Of a stretch of DNA of 64,000 nucleotides, positions 40,092 through 49,359 are shown piece by piece. The position numbers and the translations under genes were made by a program. The stretch comes from Variovorax sp. EL159 (GTDB taxonomy: Bacteria > Pseudomonadota > Gammaproteobacteria > Burkholderiales > Burkholderiaceae_C). Within the stretch, counting starts at the first letter, position 1, and the number at the start of each line of letters is the position of its first letter. Location: positions 33,724 through 97,723 of the forward strand of contig NZ_FMUJ01000012.1 in NCBI RefSeq assembly GCF_900100965.1, in the 5' to 3' direction. A model generated the notes under the pieces. That model searched no databases, was not told the origin of the DNA, and saw only the letters and a list, made by a program, of their open reading frames with translations.

Positions 40092-41941
40092 CCGCCATCC
40101 GATACCGCCCGCTGGCCTTCGGCGTCACCCGCGCGATCCTGCGCGACGGCGCGCCGGGCACGCAGTACCTGCAAGCCGAGACGCAACTCGGGGCCTACCG
40201 CGAGCGCATGACCGACCGGCTCCAGCACTGGGCCGAAGCCACGCCCGAGCGCACCTTCATCGCCCGCCGCGAACGGCTGGCCGACGGCAGCACCGGCGAC
40301 TGGCTGCGCGTGAGCTATGCGCAGGCGCTGCAGGAGGCGCGCGGTATCGGACAGGCGTTGCTCGAGCGCGGCCTGAACGCGGAACGACCGGTCGCGATCC
40401 TCAGCGAGAACGGCATCGAGCACGCATTGCTCGCCCTGGGCTGCCTCTACGCCGGCGTGCCCTATTGCCCGGTGTCGCCGCCCTACTCGCTCGTGAGCCA
40501 GGACTTCGAGAAACTGCGCCACGTCTTCGACACGCTGACGCCTGGCCTCGTGTTCGCGGCCGACGCCGCGCGCTACGGCCGTGCCATCCAGGCGACCGTG
40601 CCAGCCGGCACCGAGGTCGTGCTGGCCGAAGGCACGCTCGAAGGCCGCGCCACCACCGCGTTCAACGCCTTCGCCGCCACGCCGGCCACGCCCGCCATCG
40701 ACGCCGCGATGCGCGCGACCGGGCCCGACACCATCACCAAGTTTCTCTTCACCTCGGGCTCGACCAAGATGCCCAAGGCGGTGATCAACACGCACCGCAT
40801 GTGGTGCGCCAACCAGCAGCAGCTGCGCCAGTCGATTCCCGCGCTGGGCGACGAACCGCCGGTGCTGGTCGACTGGCTGCCCTGGAACCACACCTTCGGC
40901 GGCAACCACAACGTGGGCATCGTGCTGGACAACGGCGGCACGCTCTACATCGACGACGGCAAGCCCACGCCCGCCGGCATGGCCGAGACGCTGCGCAACC
41001 TGCGCGAGATCGCGCCCACCATCTACTTCAACGTGCCCACCGGCTTCGAGGCCATCGCGCAGGCGATGGAAACCGATGCGGTGCTGCGCCGCAACCTGCT
41101 GTCGCGCGTGAAGATGTTCTTCTACTCGGGCGCCGCGCTGTCGCAGCCGGTGTGGGACAGCCTGCACAAGACGCAGGAGGCCGAAGTCGGCGAGCGCATC
41201 GTCATGGGCACGGGCCTGGGCATGACCGAGTCGGGCCCCTTCGCGCTGTATGTGACCGGCCCCGAGGTGAAGTCGGGCGACGTGGGCCTGCCCGCGCCCG
41301 GCATCGAGCTCAAGCTGATCGAGGTCGACGGCAAGACCGAGGTGCGCTACCGCGGCCCCAACATCACGCCCGGCTACTGGCGCGCGACCGAAGCCACGGC
41401 CGAGGCCTTCGACGACGAAGGCTTCTTCTCGACCGGCGATGCGGTGAAGTGGATCGACGAGGGCAACATCCATCGCGGCCTGCGTTTCGACGGCCGCATC
41501 GCCGAAGACTTCAAGCTTGCGACCGGCACCTTCGTGAGCGTGGGCCCGTTGCGCGCGAAGATCATCGCGGCCGGCGCGCCCTATGTGCAAGACGCGGTGC
41601 TGACCGGCATCAACCTGAAGGAAGTCGGCGCGCTGATCTTCCCCACGCAGAAGGTGCGGCAGCTCGCCGGGCTCGATGCCACCGCAACGATGCAGCAGGT
41701 GCTCGAAAGCGCACCCGTGCAAGCGCACTTCCAGCAGGTGGCCAACGCGCTGGCTGCCGCCGGCACCGGCAGCGCCAACCGCATCGTGCGGCTGCACCTG
41801 ATGGCCGAGCCGCCTTCGATCGACAAGGGCGAGGTGACCGACAAGGGCTCCATCAACCAGCGCGCCGTGCTCAAGCACCGCGCGGCACTGGCCGATGCGA
41901 TGCACGCCGGCACCCTGCCCTTCACCCTCACGCCCCGCTAA
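40088..41941 (+). CDS. fcs: Feruloyl-CoA synthetase (acid-CoA ligase)
   Basis: The 617-residue ANL-superfamily enzyme has the P-loop FLFTSGSTKMPKAV (about 219-232), DWLPWNHTFGGNHN, the adenylate motif MGTGLGMTESGPFAL, and STGDAVKWIDEGN with the hinge region FDGRIAEDFKLATG. The long N-terminal part and TFGGNHN are typical of the feruloyl-CoA synthase family. It activates ferulate, p-coumarate or similar acids with ATP and CoA. Translation is coupled to the crotonase gene. The exact substrate range is inferred. Confidence 0.88.
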   Translation: MTAIRYRPLAFGVTRAILRDGAPGTQYLQAETQLGAYRERMTDRLQHWAEATPERTFIARRERLADGSTGDWLRVSYAQALQEARGIGQALLERGLNAERPVAILSENGIEHALLALGCLYAGVPYCPVSPPYSLVSQDFEKLRHVFDTLTPGLVFAADAARYGRAIQATVPAGTEVVLAEGTLEGRATTAFNAFAATPATPAIDAAMRATGPDTITKFLFTSGSTKMPKAVINTHRMWCANQQQLRQSIPALGDEPPVLVDWLPWNHTFGGNHNVGIVLDNGGTLYIDDGKPTPAGMAETLRNLREIAPTIYFNVPTGFEAIAQAMETDAVLRRNLLSRVKMFFYSGAALSQPVWDSLHKTQEAEVGERIVMGTGLGMTESGPFALYVTGPEVKSGDVGLPAPGIELKLIEVDGKTEVRYRGPNITPGYWRATEATAEAFDDEGFFSTGDAVKWIDEGNIHRGLRFDGRIAEDFKLATGTFVSVGPLRAKIIAAGAPYVQDAVLTGINLKEVGALIFPTQKVRQLAGLDATATMQQVLESAPVQAHFQQVANALAAAGTGSANRIVRLHLMAEPPSIDKGEVTDKGSINQRAVLKHRAALADAMHAGTLPFTLTPR

Positions 41942-41962
41942 CCCCATCCAGGAGACACAAGA

Positions 41963-42727
41963 ATGAAGATCGAAGGACAAGCCGCACTCGTCACCGGCGG
42001 CGCATCGGGCCTCGGCGAAGCCACCGCACGCGAACTCGCGCGCCTGGGCGCCAAGGTTGCGGTGCTCGACCGCAATGCCGCATTGGCGGAGAAGGTGGCG
42101 GCGGAGATCGGCGGCGTTGCATGCGTCTGCGACATCACCGACACCGACAGCGTGAACGCCGCGCTCGACAAGGCCGCCGCCGCGCACGGCCCCGCGCGCA
42201 TCCTGATGAACGTGGCCGGCATCGGCAGCGCCAAGCGCATCGTCGGCAAGGACGGCAACCCGGCACCGCTCGAAGACTTCGTGCGCGTGGTCAACATCAA
42301 CCTGATCGGCGGCTACAACATGGCGCGCTTGTTCGCGGCCCGCTGCGCGAAGCTCGAAGCGCTCGACAACGGCGAGAAGGGTGTGATGCTCTTCACCGCC
42401 TCGGTCGCGGCCTTTGACGGGCAGGTCGGCCAGCAGGCCTACAGCGCCTCGAAGGGCGGCCTCGTCGGCATGACGCTGCCGATGGCGCGCGACCTCGCGC
42501 AGCACGCCATCCGCGTGTGCACCGTGGCGCCGGGCCTGTTCGCCACGCCGCTGCTGCTGGAGCTGCCCGAGGCGGTGCAGCACTCGCTGGCCGCATCGAT
42601 TCCCTTCCCGCCGCGCCTGGGCAAGCCTTCGGAATTCGCCGAGCTGGCCTGCCACATCGTCACCAACGGCCACCTCAACGGCGAGGTGATCCGCCTCGAC
42701 GGCGCCCTGCGCATGGCGCCGCGCTGA
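41963..42727 (+). CDS. SDR-family 3-hydroxyacyl-CoA dehydrogenase (CouN-like)
   Basis: The 254-residue short-chain dehydrogenase has TGGASGLGEATAREL (NAD(H)-binding, residues 11-25), Asp at the end of beta-2 (VAVLDRN) suggesting NAD preference, NVAGIG, and the catalytic set Ser147, Tyr160 and Lys164 (AYSASKGG). It resembles 3-hydroxyacyl-CoA dehydrogenase type II/HSD10. In this operon it would oxidise the aryl-3-hydroxyacyl-CoA made by the hydratase to the ketoacyl-CoA. GGAGA lies eight bases before the ATG. Confidence 0.87.
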   Translation: MKIEGQAALVTGGASGLGEATARELARLGAKVAVLDRNAALAEKVAAEIGGVACVCDITDTDSVNAALDKAAAAHGPARILMNVAGIGSAKRIVGKDGNPAPLEDFVRVVNINLIGGYNMARLFAARCAKLEALDNGEKGVMLFTASVAAFDGQVGQQAYSASKGGLVGMTLPMARDLAQHAIRVCTVAPGLFATPLLLELPEAVQHSLAASIPFPPRLGKPSEFAELACHIVTNGHLNGEVIRLDGALRMAPR

Positions 42728-42784
42728 GCTTTCGTCAGTCCGCCCGTCCGCTTCGCTTCACTACCTACACATCAGGAGACACCG

Positions 42785-43921
42785 ATGACCTTCAAGAAGA
42801 CCACCCTCGCCGCCGTGCTGGCGCTCATGGCCATGGGCATGGCCCACGCCGACATCACCGTGGGCGTGGTGCAGCCGCTCACCGGCCCGGCCTCGGGGCT
42901 GGGCATTCCGGTGAAGAACGGCATCGCGATCTGGCCCAAGACCATCGCGGGTGAAACACTGAAGGTCGTCGTGCTCGACGATGCCACCGACCCGACCACC
43001 GGCGTGAAGGACGCGCAGCGCCTGGTCACCGAAGACAAGGTCGACGTGATCGTCGGCTCCAGCGCCACGCCGGTCGCCATCCCGATGGCCGACGTGACCG
43101 CCGAGTCGGGCACGCCGCAGTTGTCGACCGCACCGGCCGGCCTGCCGCCGGGCAAGGACAAGTGGTTCTTCCGTCTGCCGCAGTCGAACGACGTGATGGC
43201 CTACGCGGTGGTCGCGCACATGAAGAAGCAGAACGTGAAGACGGTCGGCTTCCTCGGCTACACCGATGCGTATGGCGAACTGTGGCTCAAGGCACTGACC
43301 GCCGAGGCCGCCAAGAACGGCATCAAGATCGTGGCCACCGAACGCTTTGCACGCGCCGACACCAGCGTGACCGGCCAGGTGCTCAAGCTCACGTCGGCCA
43401 ACCCCGACGCGATCCTGATCGTGGCCTCGGGCAGCGGCGCGGGCATGCCGCAAAAGGCCGTGATGGAGCGCGGCTACAAAGGCAAGGTCTACCAGACGCA
43501 TGCCGCCGCCACGCAAGACCTGATGCGCACCGCCGGCAAGGACGCCGAGGGCACCTTCGTCGTGTCGGGCCCCGCCACCGTGGCCGAGCAACTGCCCGAC
43601 AGCCATCCGTCGAAGGCGGCGGCCGTGGCCTTCGTGCAGGGCTATGAAAAGGCCTACGGCCCCGGCTCGCGCAATCAGTTCGCCGGCCACGCGGCCGATG
43701 CGCTCACGGTGCTCGAGAAGGCCGTGCCGGTCGCGCTCAAGAAGGCAAAGCCGGGCACGCCCGAGTTCCGCGCCGCGCTGCGCGACGCGCTCGAAGGCAT
43801 GGGCCGCACGGTGCTCGCGCACGGCGTGCTGAACTGGACCGCGCAAGACCACTGGGGCTACACGACCGAGACGGGCGTGATGCTCAAGGTCGTCAACGGC
43901 GCCTTCAAGGTCGAGCAGTAA
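42785..43921 (+). CDS. ABC transporter substrate-binding protein, Liv/aromatic-acid type
   Basis: The 378-residue protein has a signal peptide (MTFKKTTLAAVLALMAMGMA, cleavage after HA) and a mature type I periplasmic-binding fold: ITVGVVQPLTGPASGLGIPV, VDVIVGSSATPVAIP, KTVGFLGYTDAYGEL, DAILIVASGSGAGMPQKAV. Such proteins bind branched amino acids, amides or aromatic acids; a related protein in Rhodopseudomonas (CouP) binds p-coumarate. The surrounding genes suggest hydroxycinnamates or related phenylpropanoids here. Confidence 0.9.
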   Translation: MTFKKTTLAAVLALMAMGMAHADITVGVVQPLTGPASGLGIPVKNGIAIWPKTIAGETLKVVVLDDATDPTTGVKDAQRLVTEDKVDVIVGSSATPVAIPMADVTAESGTPQLSTAPAGLPPGKDKWFFRLPQSNDVMAYAVVAHMKKQNVKTVGFLGYTDAYGELWLKALTAEAAKNGIKIVATERFARADTSVTGQVLKLTSANPDAILIVASGSGAGMPQKAVMERGYKGKVYQTHAAATQDLMRTAGKDAEGTFVVSGPATVAEQLPDSHPSKAAAVAFVQGYEKAYGPGSRNQFAGHAADALTVLEKAVPVALKKAKPGTPEFRAALRDALEGMGRTVLAHGVLNWTAQDHWGYTTETGVMLKVVNGAFKVEQ

Positions 43922-43967
43922 TCCCCACGCCCCACCACCACAAGCCCCCGCGCCGCGAACCCACGCC

Positions 43968-45008
43968 ATGGATCTTTCAATCGCCAGCATCCTCACGCTG
44001 GACGGACTCACCAATGGCGCGATCTATGCCCTGCTGGGCATGGGCATCGTGCTCGTCTTCACGGTGACCCGCGTCATCTTCATTCCGCAGGGCGAATTCG
44101 TGGCGTACGGCGCGCTGACGCTGGCGATCTTCCAGACCGGCAAGACGCCGGGCACGGTGTGGCTGCTGCTGATATTGGCCAGCGTTGCCGCGCTGATGGA
44201 CCTGGTCACGGTCTGGCGCCATCGCGGCAGCGCGGCGGCGGGGTTGATGGCAGCGCTGCGCACCTTCGCGGCGCCCGCCGTGATCTGCGCAGTGTCGGCC
44301 TGGGCCGGGCCGCGCAATCTGCCGTTGGGCGTGCAGGCGCTGCTGACGGTGTTCATCGTCACGGCCTTCGGGCCGCTGGTGTACCGGGTGGCTTATCAAT
44401 CACTGGCCGGGGCCAGTTCGCTGGTGTTGTTGATCGTCTCGGTCGGCGTGCACTTCGCGATGACGGGGCTCGGCCTGCTGTTCTTTGGTGCTGAAGGCTT
44501 TCGCAACCCGCCGTTCTGGGACGAACGCATGGCGCTGGGGCCGCTCAACGTGAGCGGGCAGGCGCTGATCATCTTCGCGATCTCGGCGGCGCTGATCGTG
44601 CTGCTGTGGCTGTTCTTCGAGCGCAGCCTGTACGGCAAGGCGCTGCGTGCCACGGCCGTGAACCGGCTGGGTGCGCGGCTCATGGGCATCTCGACGCAGG
44701 CGGCCGGGCAGCTCACGTTTGCAATGACCGCGCTCATCGGTGCGCTGTCGGGCCTGCTGATCGGGCCGACGACCACGATCTTCTACGACTCGGGTTTTCT
44801 CATCGGCCTGAAGGGCTTCGTGGCCGGCGTGATCGGCGGGCTCGCCAGCTACCCGGGCGCGCTGCTGGGCGCACTGGCCGTGGGTGTGATCGAAGCCTTC
44901 GGCTCGTTCTGGGCCAGTTCATTCAAGGAAGTGATCGTGTTCACCATCATCCTGCCGGTGCTGCTGTGGCGCTCGCTGCGCAGCGGCCATTCGGACGAGG
45001 AGCACTGA
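43968..45008 (+). CDS. ABC transporter inner-membrane permease (LivH type)
   Basis: The 346-residue permease has about nine helices with the LivH pattern LTNGAIYALLGMGIVLVF near the N-terminus, GKALRATAVNRLGARLMGIS (the EAA-like loop contacting the ATPase) and FLIGLKGFVAGVIGGLASYP with GALLGALAVGVIEAF. It is ~40 residues longer than E. coli LivH, through an extra stretch at about 60-120. It is followed one base later by the fused permease-ATPase gene. Confidence 0.92.
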   Translation: MDLSIASILTLDGLTNGAIYALLGMGIVLVFTVTRVIFIPQGEFVAYGALTLAIFQTGKTPGTVWLLLILASVAALMDLVTVWRHRGSAAAGLMAALRTFAAPAVICAVSAWAGPRNLPLGVQALLTVFIVTAFGPLVYRVAYQSLAGASSLVLLIVSVGVHFAMTGLGLLFFGAEGFRNPPFWDERMALGPLNVSGQALIIFAISAALIVLLWLFFERSLYGKALRATAVNRLGARLMGISTQAAGQLTFAMTALIGALSGLLIGPTTTIFYDSGFLIGLKGFVAGVIGGLASYPGALLGALAVGVIEAFGSFWASSFKEVIVFTIILPVLLWRSLRSGHSDEEH

Positions 45009-45009
45009 G

Positions 45010-46821
45010 ATGGAAGCCCTTCTCGACCCCGCCGTCGCTCCCGCCCCCGACAAGAGCGCGCTGCGCACCTGGGGCCCGCTTGCACTGATCCTGCTGCTGG
45101 TCGCGCTGCCGTTTCTTCCGCTGCCCGACTTCTGGATCATCCAGCTCAACTACATCGGCATCTACACGCTGCCGGTGCTGGGCCTCGTGCTGCTCACCGG
45201 CGTGGGCGGCCTCACCTCCTTCGGGCAGGCGGCCTTCGTGGGCATCGGTGCCTACACCACGGCCTACCTGACGGTGAACACCGGCCTGTCGCCGTGGGTC
45301 ACGCTGTTCATCGGGCTCGGGCTCACCGGCATCAGCGCCGCGATCATCGGCGCGATCACGCTGCGCATGTCGGGCCACTACCTGCCGCTGGCCACCATCG
45401 CGTGGGCGCTGTCGCTGTACTACCTGATGGGCAACCTCGATGCGCTGGGCAAGTACGACGGCATCCTGGGCGTGAAGGGTCTGTCGCTGTTCGGCTTCGA
45501 GTTCGGCCAGCAACGCCTGTTCTACGGCGTGGTCTGGGCCTTTGCGATTCTTGCGGCCTTTGCGGTGATACGCCTGCTCGACTCGCGCAGCGGCCGCGCC
45601 ATCCGCTCGCTGGCGGGCGGCTCGCAGATGGCCGAGGCCATGGGTGTGAACACGTTGCGCTTCAAGGTCGGCATCTTCGTGCTGGCCGCCCTGCTGGCTT
45701 CGGTCTCGGGCTGGCTTTTCGCGCACTTCCAGCGCACGGTGAACCCCTCGCCCTTCGGGCTGAAGATGGGCATCGAGTACCTGTTCATGGCGGTGCTCGG
45801 CGGCGCGGCCCACGTGTGGGGTGCGATTGCTGGCGCGGGCGTGGTCAAGCTGCTCGAAGACCAGTTGCAGGTGCTGCTGCCCAAGCTCATCGGCACCAGC
45901 GGCAGCTACGAGCTGATCGTGTTCGGCATCATGATCGTGCTGGTGCTCAAGTACCTGCCCGAGGGCCTGTGGGCCTTCATCGATCGCCGCCTGCCGCGTC
46001 CGCGCCGCAGCGTCGATTGGCAAGGTGCGAAGGACCTGCCCGCGCGCGCCAAGCCGGCCGCCGGCGAGGTGGTGCTCGACGTGCAGGCCATCCGCAAGAC
46101 CTTCGGCGGGCTGGTGGCGGTGAACGACATCAGCTTCCAGACACGCGCCGGCCAGATCGTCGGCCTGATCGGTCCGAACGGCGCGGGCAAGTCGACCACC
46201 TTCAACCTCGTGACCGGTGTGCTCGGCCTGTCGGGCGGCGCGGTGCGCTTTCGGGGCGAGGCCATCGGTGGACTGGGCGCACGGCAGATCGCGCAGCGCG
46301 GCGTGTCGCGCACCTTCCAGCACGTGAAGATGGTGGCCGACATGACGGTGCTGGAGAACGTGGCGCTGGGCGCGCACCTGCGCGGCCACAAGGGCGCCAT
46401 CGCCGCGATGCTGCGCATCGACCGCACCGAAGAGCGCGCGCTGTTCCGCGAAGCCGAGCGCCAGTTGCAGCGCGTGGGCATGGGCGATTACCTGCACGAG
46501 CTGGCGGGCAACCTCGCGATGGGCCAGCAGCGCCTGCTGGAAATTGCACGTGCGCTGTGCGCCGACCCGGCCCTGCTGCTGCTCGACGAGCCCGCGGCCG
46601 GCCTGCGCCACAAGGAGAAGGAAGCGCTGGGTCAGGTGCTGCGGCAACTGCGCGGCGAGGGCATGAGCATCCTGCTGGTCGAGCACGACATGGGGTTGGT
46701 GATGGACATCTGCGACCACATCGTGGTGATGGAATTCGGCACGCACCTGATGGAGGGCACGCCCGCCGAGGTGCAGAACAGCGACAAGGTGCGCGCCGCG
46801 TACCTGGGCACGGAGCATTGA
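45010..46821 (+). CDS. Fused ABC permease-ATPase (LivM-LivG type)
   Basis: The 603-residue protein joins two functions usually on separate chains. Residues ~1-330 are a LivM-type permease (LLTGVGGLTSFGQAAFVGIG, MAEAMGVNTLRFKVGIFVLA, YLFMAVLGGAAHVWGAIAG). A linker of ~25 residues leads to a LivG-type ATPase with Walker A GPNGAGKST (388-396), HVKMVADMTVLENVALG, signature LAMGQQRLLEIARALC and Walker B LLLLDEPAAGL. The fusion fixes a 1:1 ratio of permease and ATPase. Neighbouring stop/start spacing is one base on each side. Confidence 0.93.
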   Translation: MEALLDPAVAPAPDKSALRTWGPLALILLLVALPFLPLPDFWIIQLNYIGIYTLPVLGLVLLTGVGGLTSFGQAAFVGIGAYTTAYLTVNTGLSPWVTLFIGLGLTGISAAIIGAITLRMSGHYLPLATIAWALSLYYLMGNLDALGKYDGILGVKGLSLFGFEFGQQRLFYGVVWAFAILAAFAVIRLLDSRSGRAIRSLAGGSQMAEAMGVNTLRFKVGIFVLAALLASVSGWLFAHFQRTVNPSPFGLKMGIEYLFMAVLGGAAHVWGAIAGAGVVKLLEDQLQVLLPKLIGTSGSYELIVFGIMIVLVLKYLPEGLWAFIDRRLPRPRRSVDWQGAKDLPARAKPAAGEVVLDVQAIRKTFGGLVAVNDISFQTRAGQIVGLIGPNGAGKSTTFNLVTGVLGLSGGAVRFRGEAIGGLGARQIAQRGVSRTFQHVKMVADMTVLENVALGAHLRGHKGAIAAMLRIDRTEERALFREAERQLQRVGMGDYLHELAGNLAMGQQRLLEIARALCADPALLLLDEPAAGLRHKEKEALGQVLRQLRGEGMSILLVEHDMGLVMDICDHIVVMEFGTHLMEGTPAEVQNSDKVRAAYLGTEH

Positions 46822-46822
46822 C

Positions 46823-47566
46823 ATGACGAACAACAACACGCCATTGCTCCGCATCCGCGACCTGCATGCCGGCTACGGCCGCGCCGAAGTGCTGCATGGC
46901 ATCGACCTGAAGGCCGACCAGGGCAGCGTCGTCACCGTGATCGGCCCGAACGGCGCGGGCAAGTCCACGCTGCTCAATGCGCTGATGGGTGTGCTGCCCG
47001 CCAAGGGCGTCATCGAGTTCAAGGGCCAGCCCACCTCGGCGATGACGCTCGAAGAACGCGTGATGCTCGGCATTGCGCTGGTGCCCGAGAAGCGCGAGCT
47101 GTTCGCCACCATGCCGGTCGAAGACAACCTCGTGCTCGGCGCGTTCCGCCAGGTTCGGCTTCGCAACAAGCAATGGCGCGACCGCATCGACGAGGTCTAC
47201 ACGCTGTTCCCGCGTTTGAAGGAACGCCGCGCGCAACTGGCCGGCACGCTGTCGGGCGGCGAGCGGCAGATGCTCGCGGTGGGCCGCGCGCTGATGTCGC
47301 GCCCCACGCTGCTGATGCTCGACGAGCCCAGCCTTGGCCTTGCGCCGCTGGTGGTGCAGGAGATCTTCCGCACCGTCGATGCACTGCGCGCCACCGGCGT
47401 GACCATCCTGCTGGTGGAGCAGAACGCGCGCGCCGCGCTCGAAGTGGCGGACCACGGCTATGTGCTCGAGATGGGCAGCGTGAGCCTCGAAGGCGAAGCG
47501 AAGAAGCTGGCCGTCGATTCGCGCGTGATCGACACCTACCTGGGTGCGACACGCAAGGCGGCCTGA
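46823..47566 (+). CDS. ABC transporter ATP-binding protein (LivF type)
   Basis: The 247-residue ATPase has Walker A GPNGAGKST (41-49), VPEKRELFATMPVEDNLVLG, the signature LSGGERQMLAVGRALM, Walker B LLMLDEPSLGLAP and the switch His region ILLVEQNARAA. It completes the five-component importer with the substrate-binding protein, the LivH-type permease and the fused LivM-LivG protein. It lies one base after the fused gene. Confidence 0.95.
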   Translation: MTNNNTPLLRIRDLHAGYGRAEVLHGIDLKADQGSVVTVIGPNGAGKSTLLNALMGVLPAKGVIEFKGQPTSAMTLEERVMLGIALVPEKRELFATMPVEDNLVLGAFRQVRLRNKQWRDRIDEVYTLFPRLKERRAQLAGTLSGGERQMLAVGRALMSRPTLLMLDEPSLGLAPLVVQEIFRTVDALRATGVTILLVEQNARAALEVADHGYVLEMGSVSLEGEAKKLAVDSRVIDTYLGATRKAA

Positions 47567-47607
47567 AGAAAGAAGCCGCAGCAGCCGCGGCAAGGAGACG
47601 AGACGAC

Positions 47608-49350
47608 ATGACCCGACAGCGCCACCTTCACCTCGGCCTGTGCGCGACCGCGCTCGGCGTTGCCGCATTGCTTGCAGCGTGCGCCAGTCGCGCGCCCGCG
47701 CCGCACGCGCCCCTTGCCGCCGCGCGCCCTGGCACGCTGCAAAGCTGCACCAATCTTGCCGCACGTGCCGCGTTACCGGGCACCGTCTACACCTCCGTCA
47801 CCGAGGTGCCTGCCGGCACCGTCACGGTCGGCGGCATCGCGATGGCCGCGCCCGCGCATTGCCTCGTGCAGGGCCGCATGAACGAACGCACGAGCCCCGT
47901 CGACAACCAGCGCTACGCCATCGGCTTCGAGATGCGCCTGCCCATCGCATGGAACGGCCGCTTCTTCTACCAGGCCAACGGCGGGCTCGACGGCGTGGTG
48001 TTGCCCGCACTGGGCGGCATCGGAGGCGGGGGGCCGCGCAGCAGCGCATTGCAGATGGGCTTTGCCGTCATCAGCGCCGACGCGGGCCACGCGGGTTCGA
48101 TGGGTCCGCGCTTCGGGCTCGACCCGCAGGCGCGTCTCGACTACGGCTACAACGCGGTGGCCCAGCTCACGCCGATGGCGAAGAACCTGATCGCCAAGGC
48201 CTACGGCCGCGAACCCGACCGCTCGTACTTCGGTGGCTGCTCCAACGGCGGCCGGCATGCGATGGTGGCGGCGGTGCGCTCGGCGGGCCAGTACGACGGC
48301 ATCCTCGCGGGCGACCCCGGCTTCAATCTGCCGAAGGCGGCGGTGGCGCAGCTCTATGGCGCGCAGCAGTACGCGGCCGTCGCGAGCGCGAAGACGTCCG
48401 CCGGCCAGCCCGACCTGCAGAGCGCCTTCACCCCGGCCGAGCTGAAGCTCGTGGCCGACAAGGTGCTGGAGAAGTGCGATGCGCTCGACGGCCTGGCCGA
48501 CGGCATCGTGTCGGACGTCAACGCCTGCAGGGCGCGCTTCGACATCCAGACCGCCGTGCCGACATGCGCTGCCGGTACGCGCAACGGCCAATGCCTCAGC
48601 GCACCACAGAAGAATGCGCTGGCCAACGTATTCAAGGGCGCACGCAACAGCGCGGGCCAGCCGATCTACAGCAGCTTTCCGTTCGATGCAGGCATCAGCG
48701 GCAGCAACTGGCGCGAATGGAAGTTCGCGAGCCCGCCGACGCGCGATGCCGGCGCGGTGGCTTTCATCTTCAGCACGCCGCCGCTGGCCGACCGGCCGCA
48801 GGGCCTGCCCTTCGCGCTGGGCTTCGACATGGACCGCGACGCGCCGCGCATCGCGGCGACCGATGGCGTGTTCCGCGAATCGGCGCTGTCTTTCATGACG
48901 CCGCCCGATGCCGCGAACCTCAGCGCGCTGCGCGACCGTGGCGGCCGGATGATCGTGTACCACGGCACCAGCGACCCGGTGTTCTCTTCGGACGACACGG
49001 CCGCCTGGTACGGGCGCCTGCAAGCGGCGAATGGCGGCGATGCCTCTTCGTTCGCGCGCTACTTTCCGGTGCCGGGCATGAACCACTGCGCGGGCGGCCC
49101 GGCCACCGACCAGTTCGACATGCTGAGCGCGCTGGTCGACTGGGTCGAGCAGGGCAAGGCGCCCGCGTCCATCACCGCGTCCGCACGCGGCGCGGGCTCA
49201 CCGGTGCCCAATGCCGAGGTGCCGGCCAACTGGTCACCGCAACGCACGCGGCCGTTGTGCCCGTATCCACAGGTCGCCATCTACACCGGCGGCGACACCG
49301 AACGCGCCAGCAGCTTCGCCTGCCAGAGCCCCGCACCCTGGATTTTTTGA
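47608..49350 (+). CDS. Tannase/feruloyl esterase family lipoprotein
   Basis: The 580-residue serine esterase has a lipoprotein-type signal (VAALLAACAS). The tannase fold shows the nucleophile Ser212 in SYFGGCSNGGRHA, Asp456 in YHGTSDPVFSS and His493 in GMNHCAGG; the Cys next to Ser and His forms the disulfide of the CS-D-HC motif. It hydrolyses esters of ferulate, p-coumarate or gallate outside the cytoplasm, releasing the acids the downstream enzymes use. AAGGAG lies ten bases before the ATG. Lipid anchoring is predicted from the lipobox. Confidence 0.9.
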   Translation: MTRQRHLHLGLCATALGVAALLAACASRAPAPHAPLAAARPGTLQSCTNLAARAALPGTVYTSVTEVPAGTVTVGGIAMAAPAHCLVQGRMNERTSPVDNQRYAIGFEMRLPIAWNGRFFYQANGGLDGVVLPALGGIGGGGPRSSALQMGFAVISADAGHAGSMGPRFGLDPQARLDYGYNAVAQLTPMAKNLIAKAYGREPDRSYFGGCSNGGRHAMVAAVRSAGQYDGILAGDPGFNLPKAAVAQLYGAQQYAAVASAKTSAGQPDLQSAFTPAELKLVADKVLEKCDALDGLADGIVSDVNACRARFDIQTAVPTCAAGTRNGQCLSAPQKNALANVFKGARNSAGQPIYSSFPFDAGISGSNWREWKFASPPTRDAGAVAFIFSTPPLADRPQGLPFALGFDMDRDAPRIAATDGVFRESALSFMTPPDAANLSALRDRGGRMIVYHGTSDPVFSSDDTAAWYGRLQAANGGDASSFARYFPVPGMNHCAGGPATDQFDMLSALVDWVEQGKAPASITASARGAGSPVPNAEVPANWSPQRTRPLCPYPQVAIYTGGDTERASSFACQSPAPWIF

Positions 49351-49359
49351 AAAGCCCCG

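Noticed and set aside
39929..42673. A 914-codon minus-strand frame opposite the feruloyl-CoA synthetase and SDR genes
   Set aside because: Composition is His/Gly/Arg-rich with no recognisable domain, the typical antisense image of GC-rich coding DNA.
44947..46854. A 635-codon minus-strand frame opposite the fused permease-ATPase gene
   Set aside because: Same antisense artefact; the plus strand encodes clear ABC transporter motifs.
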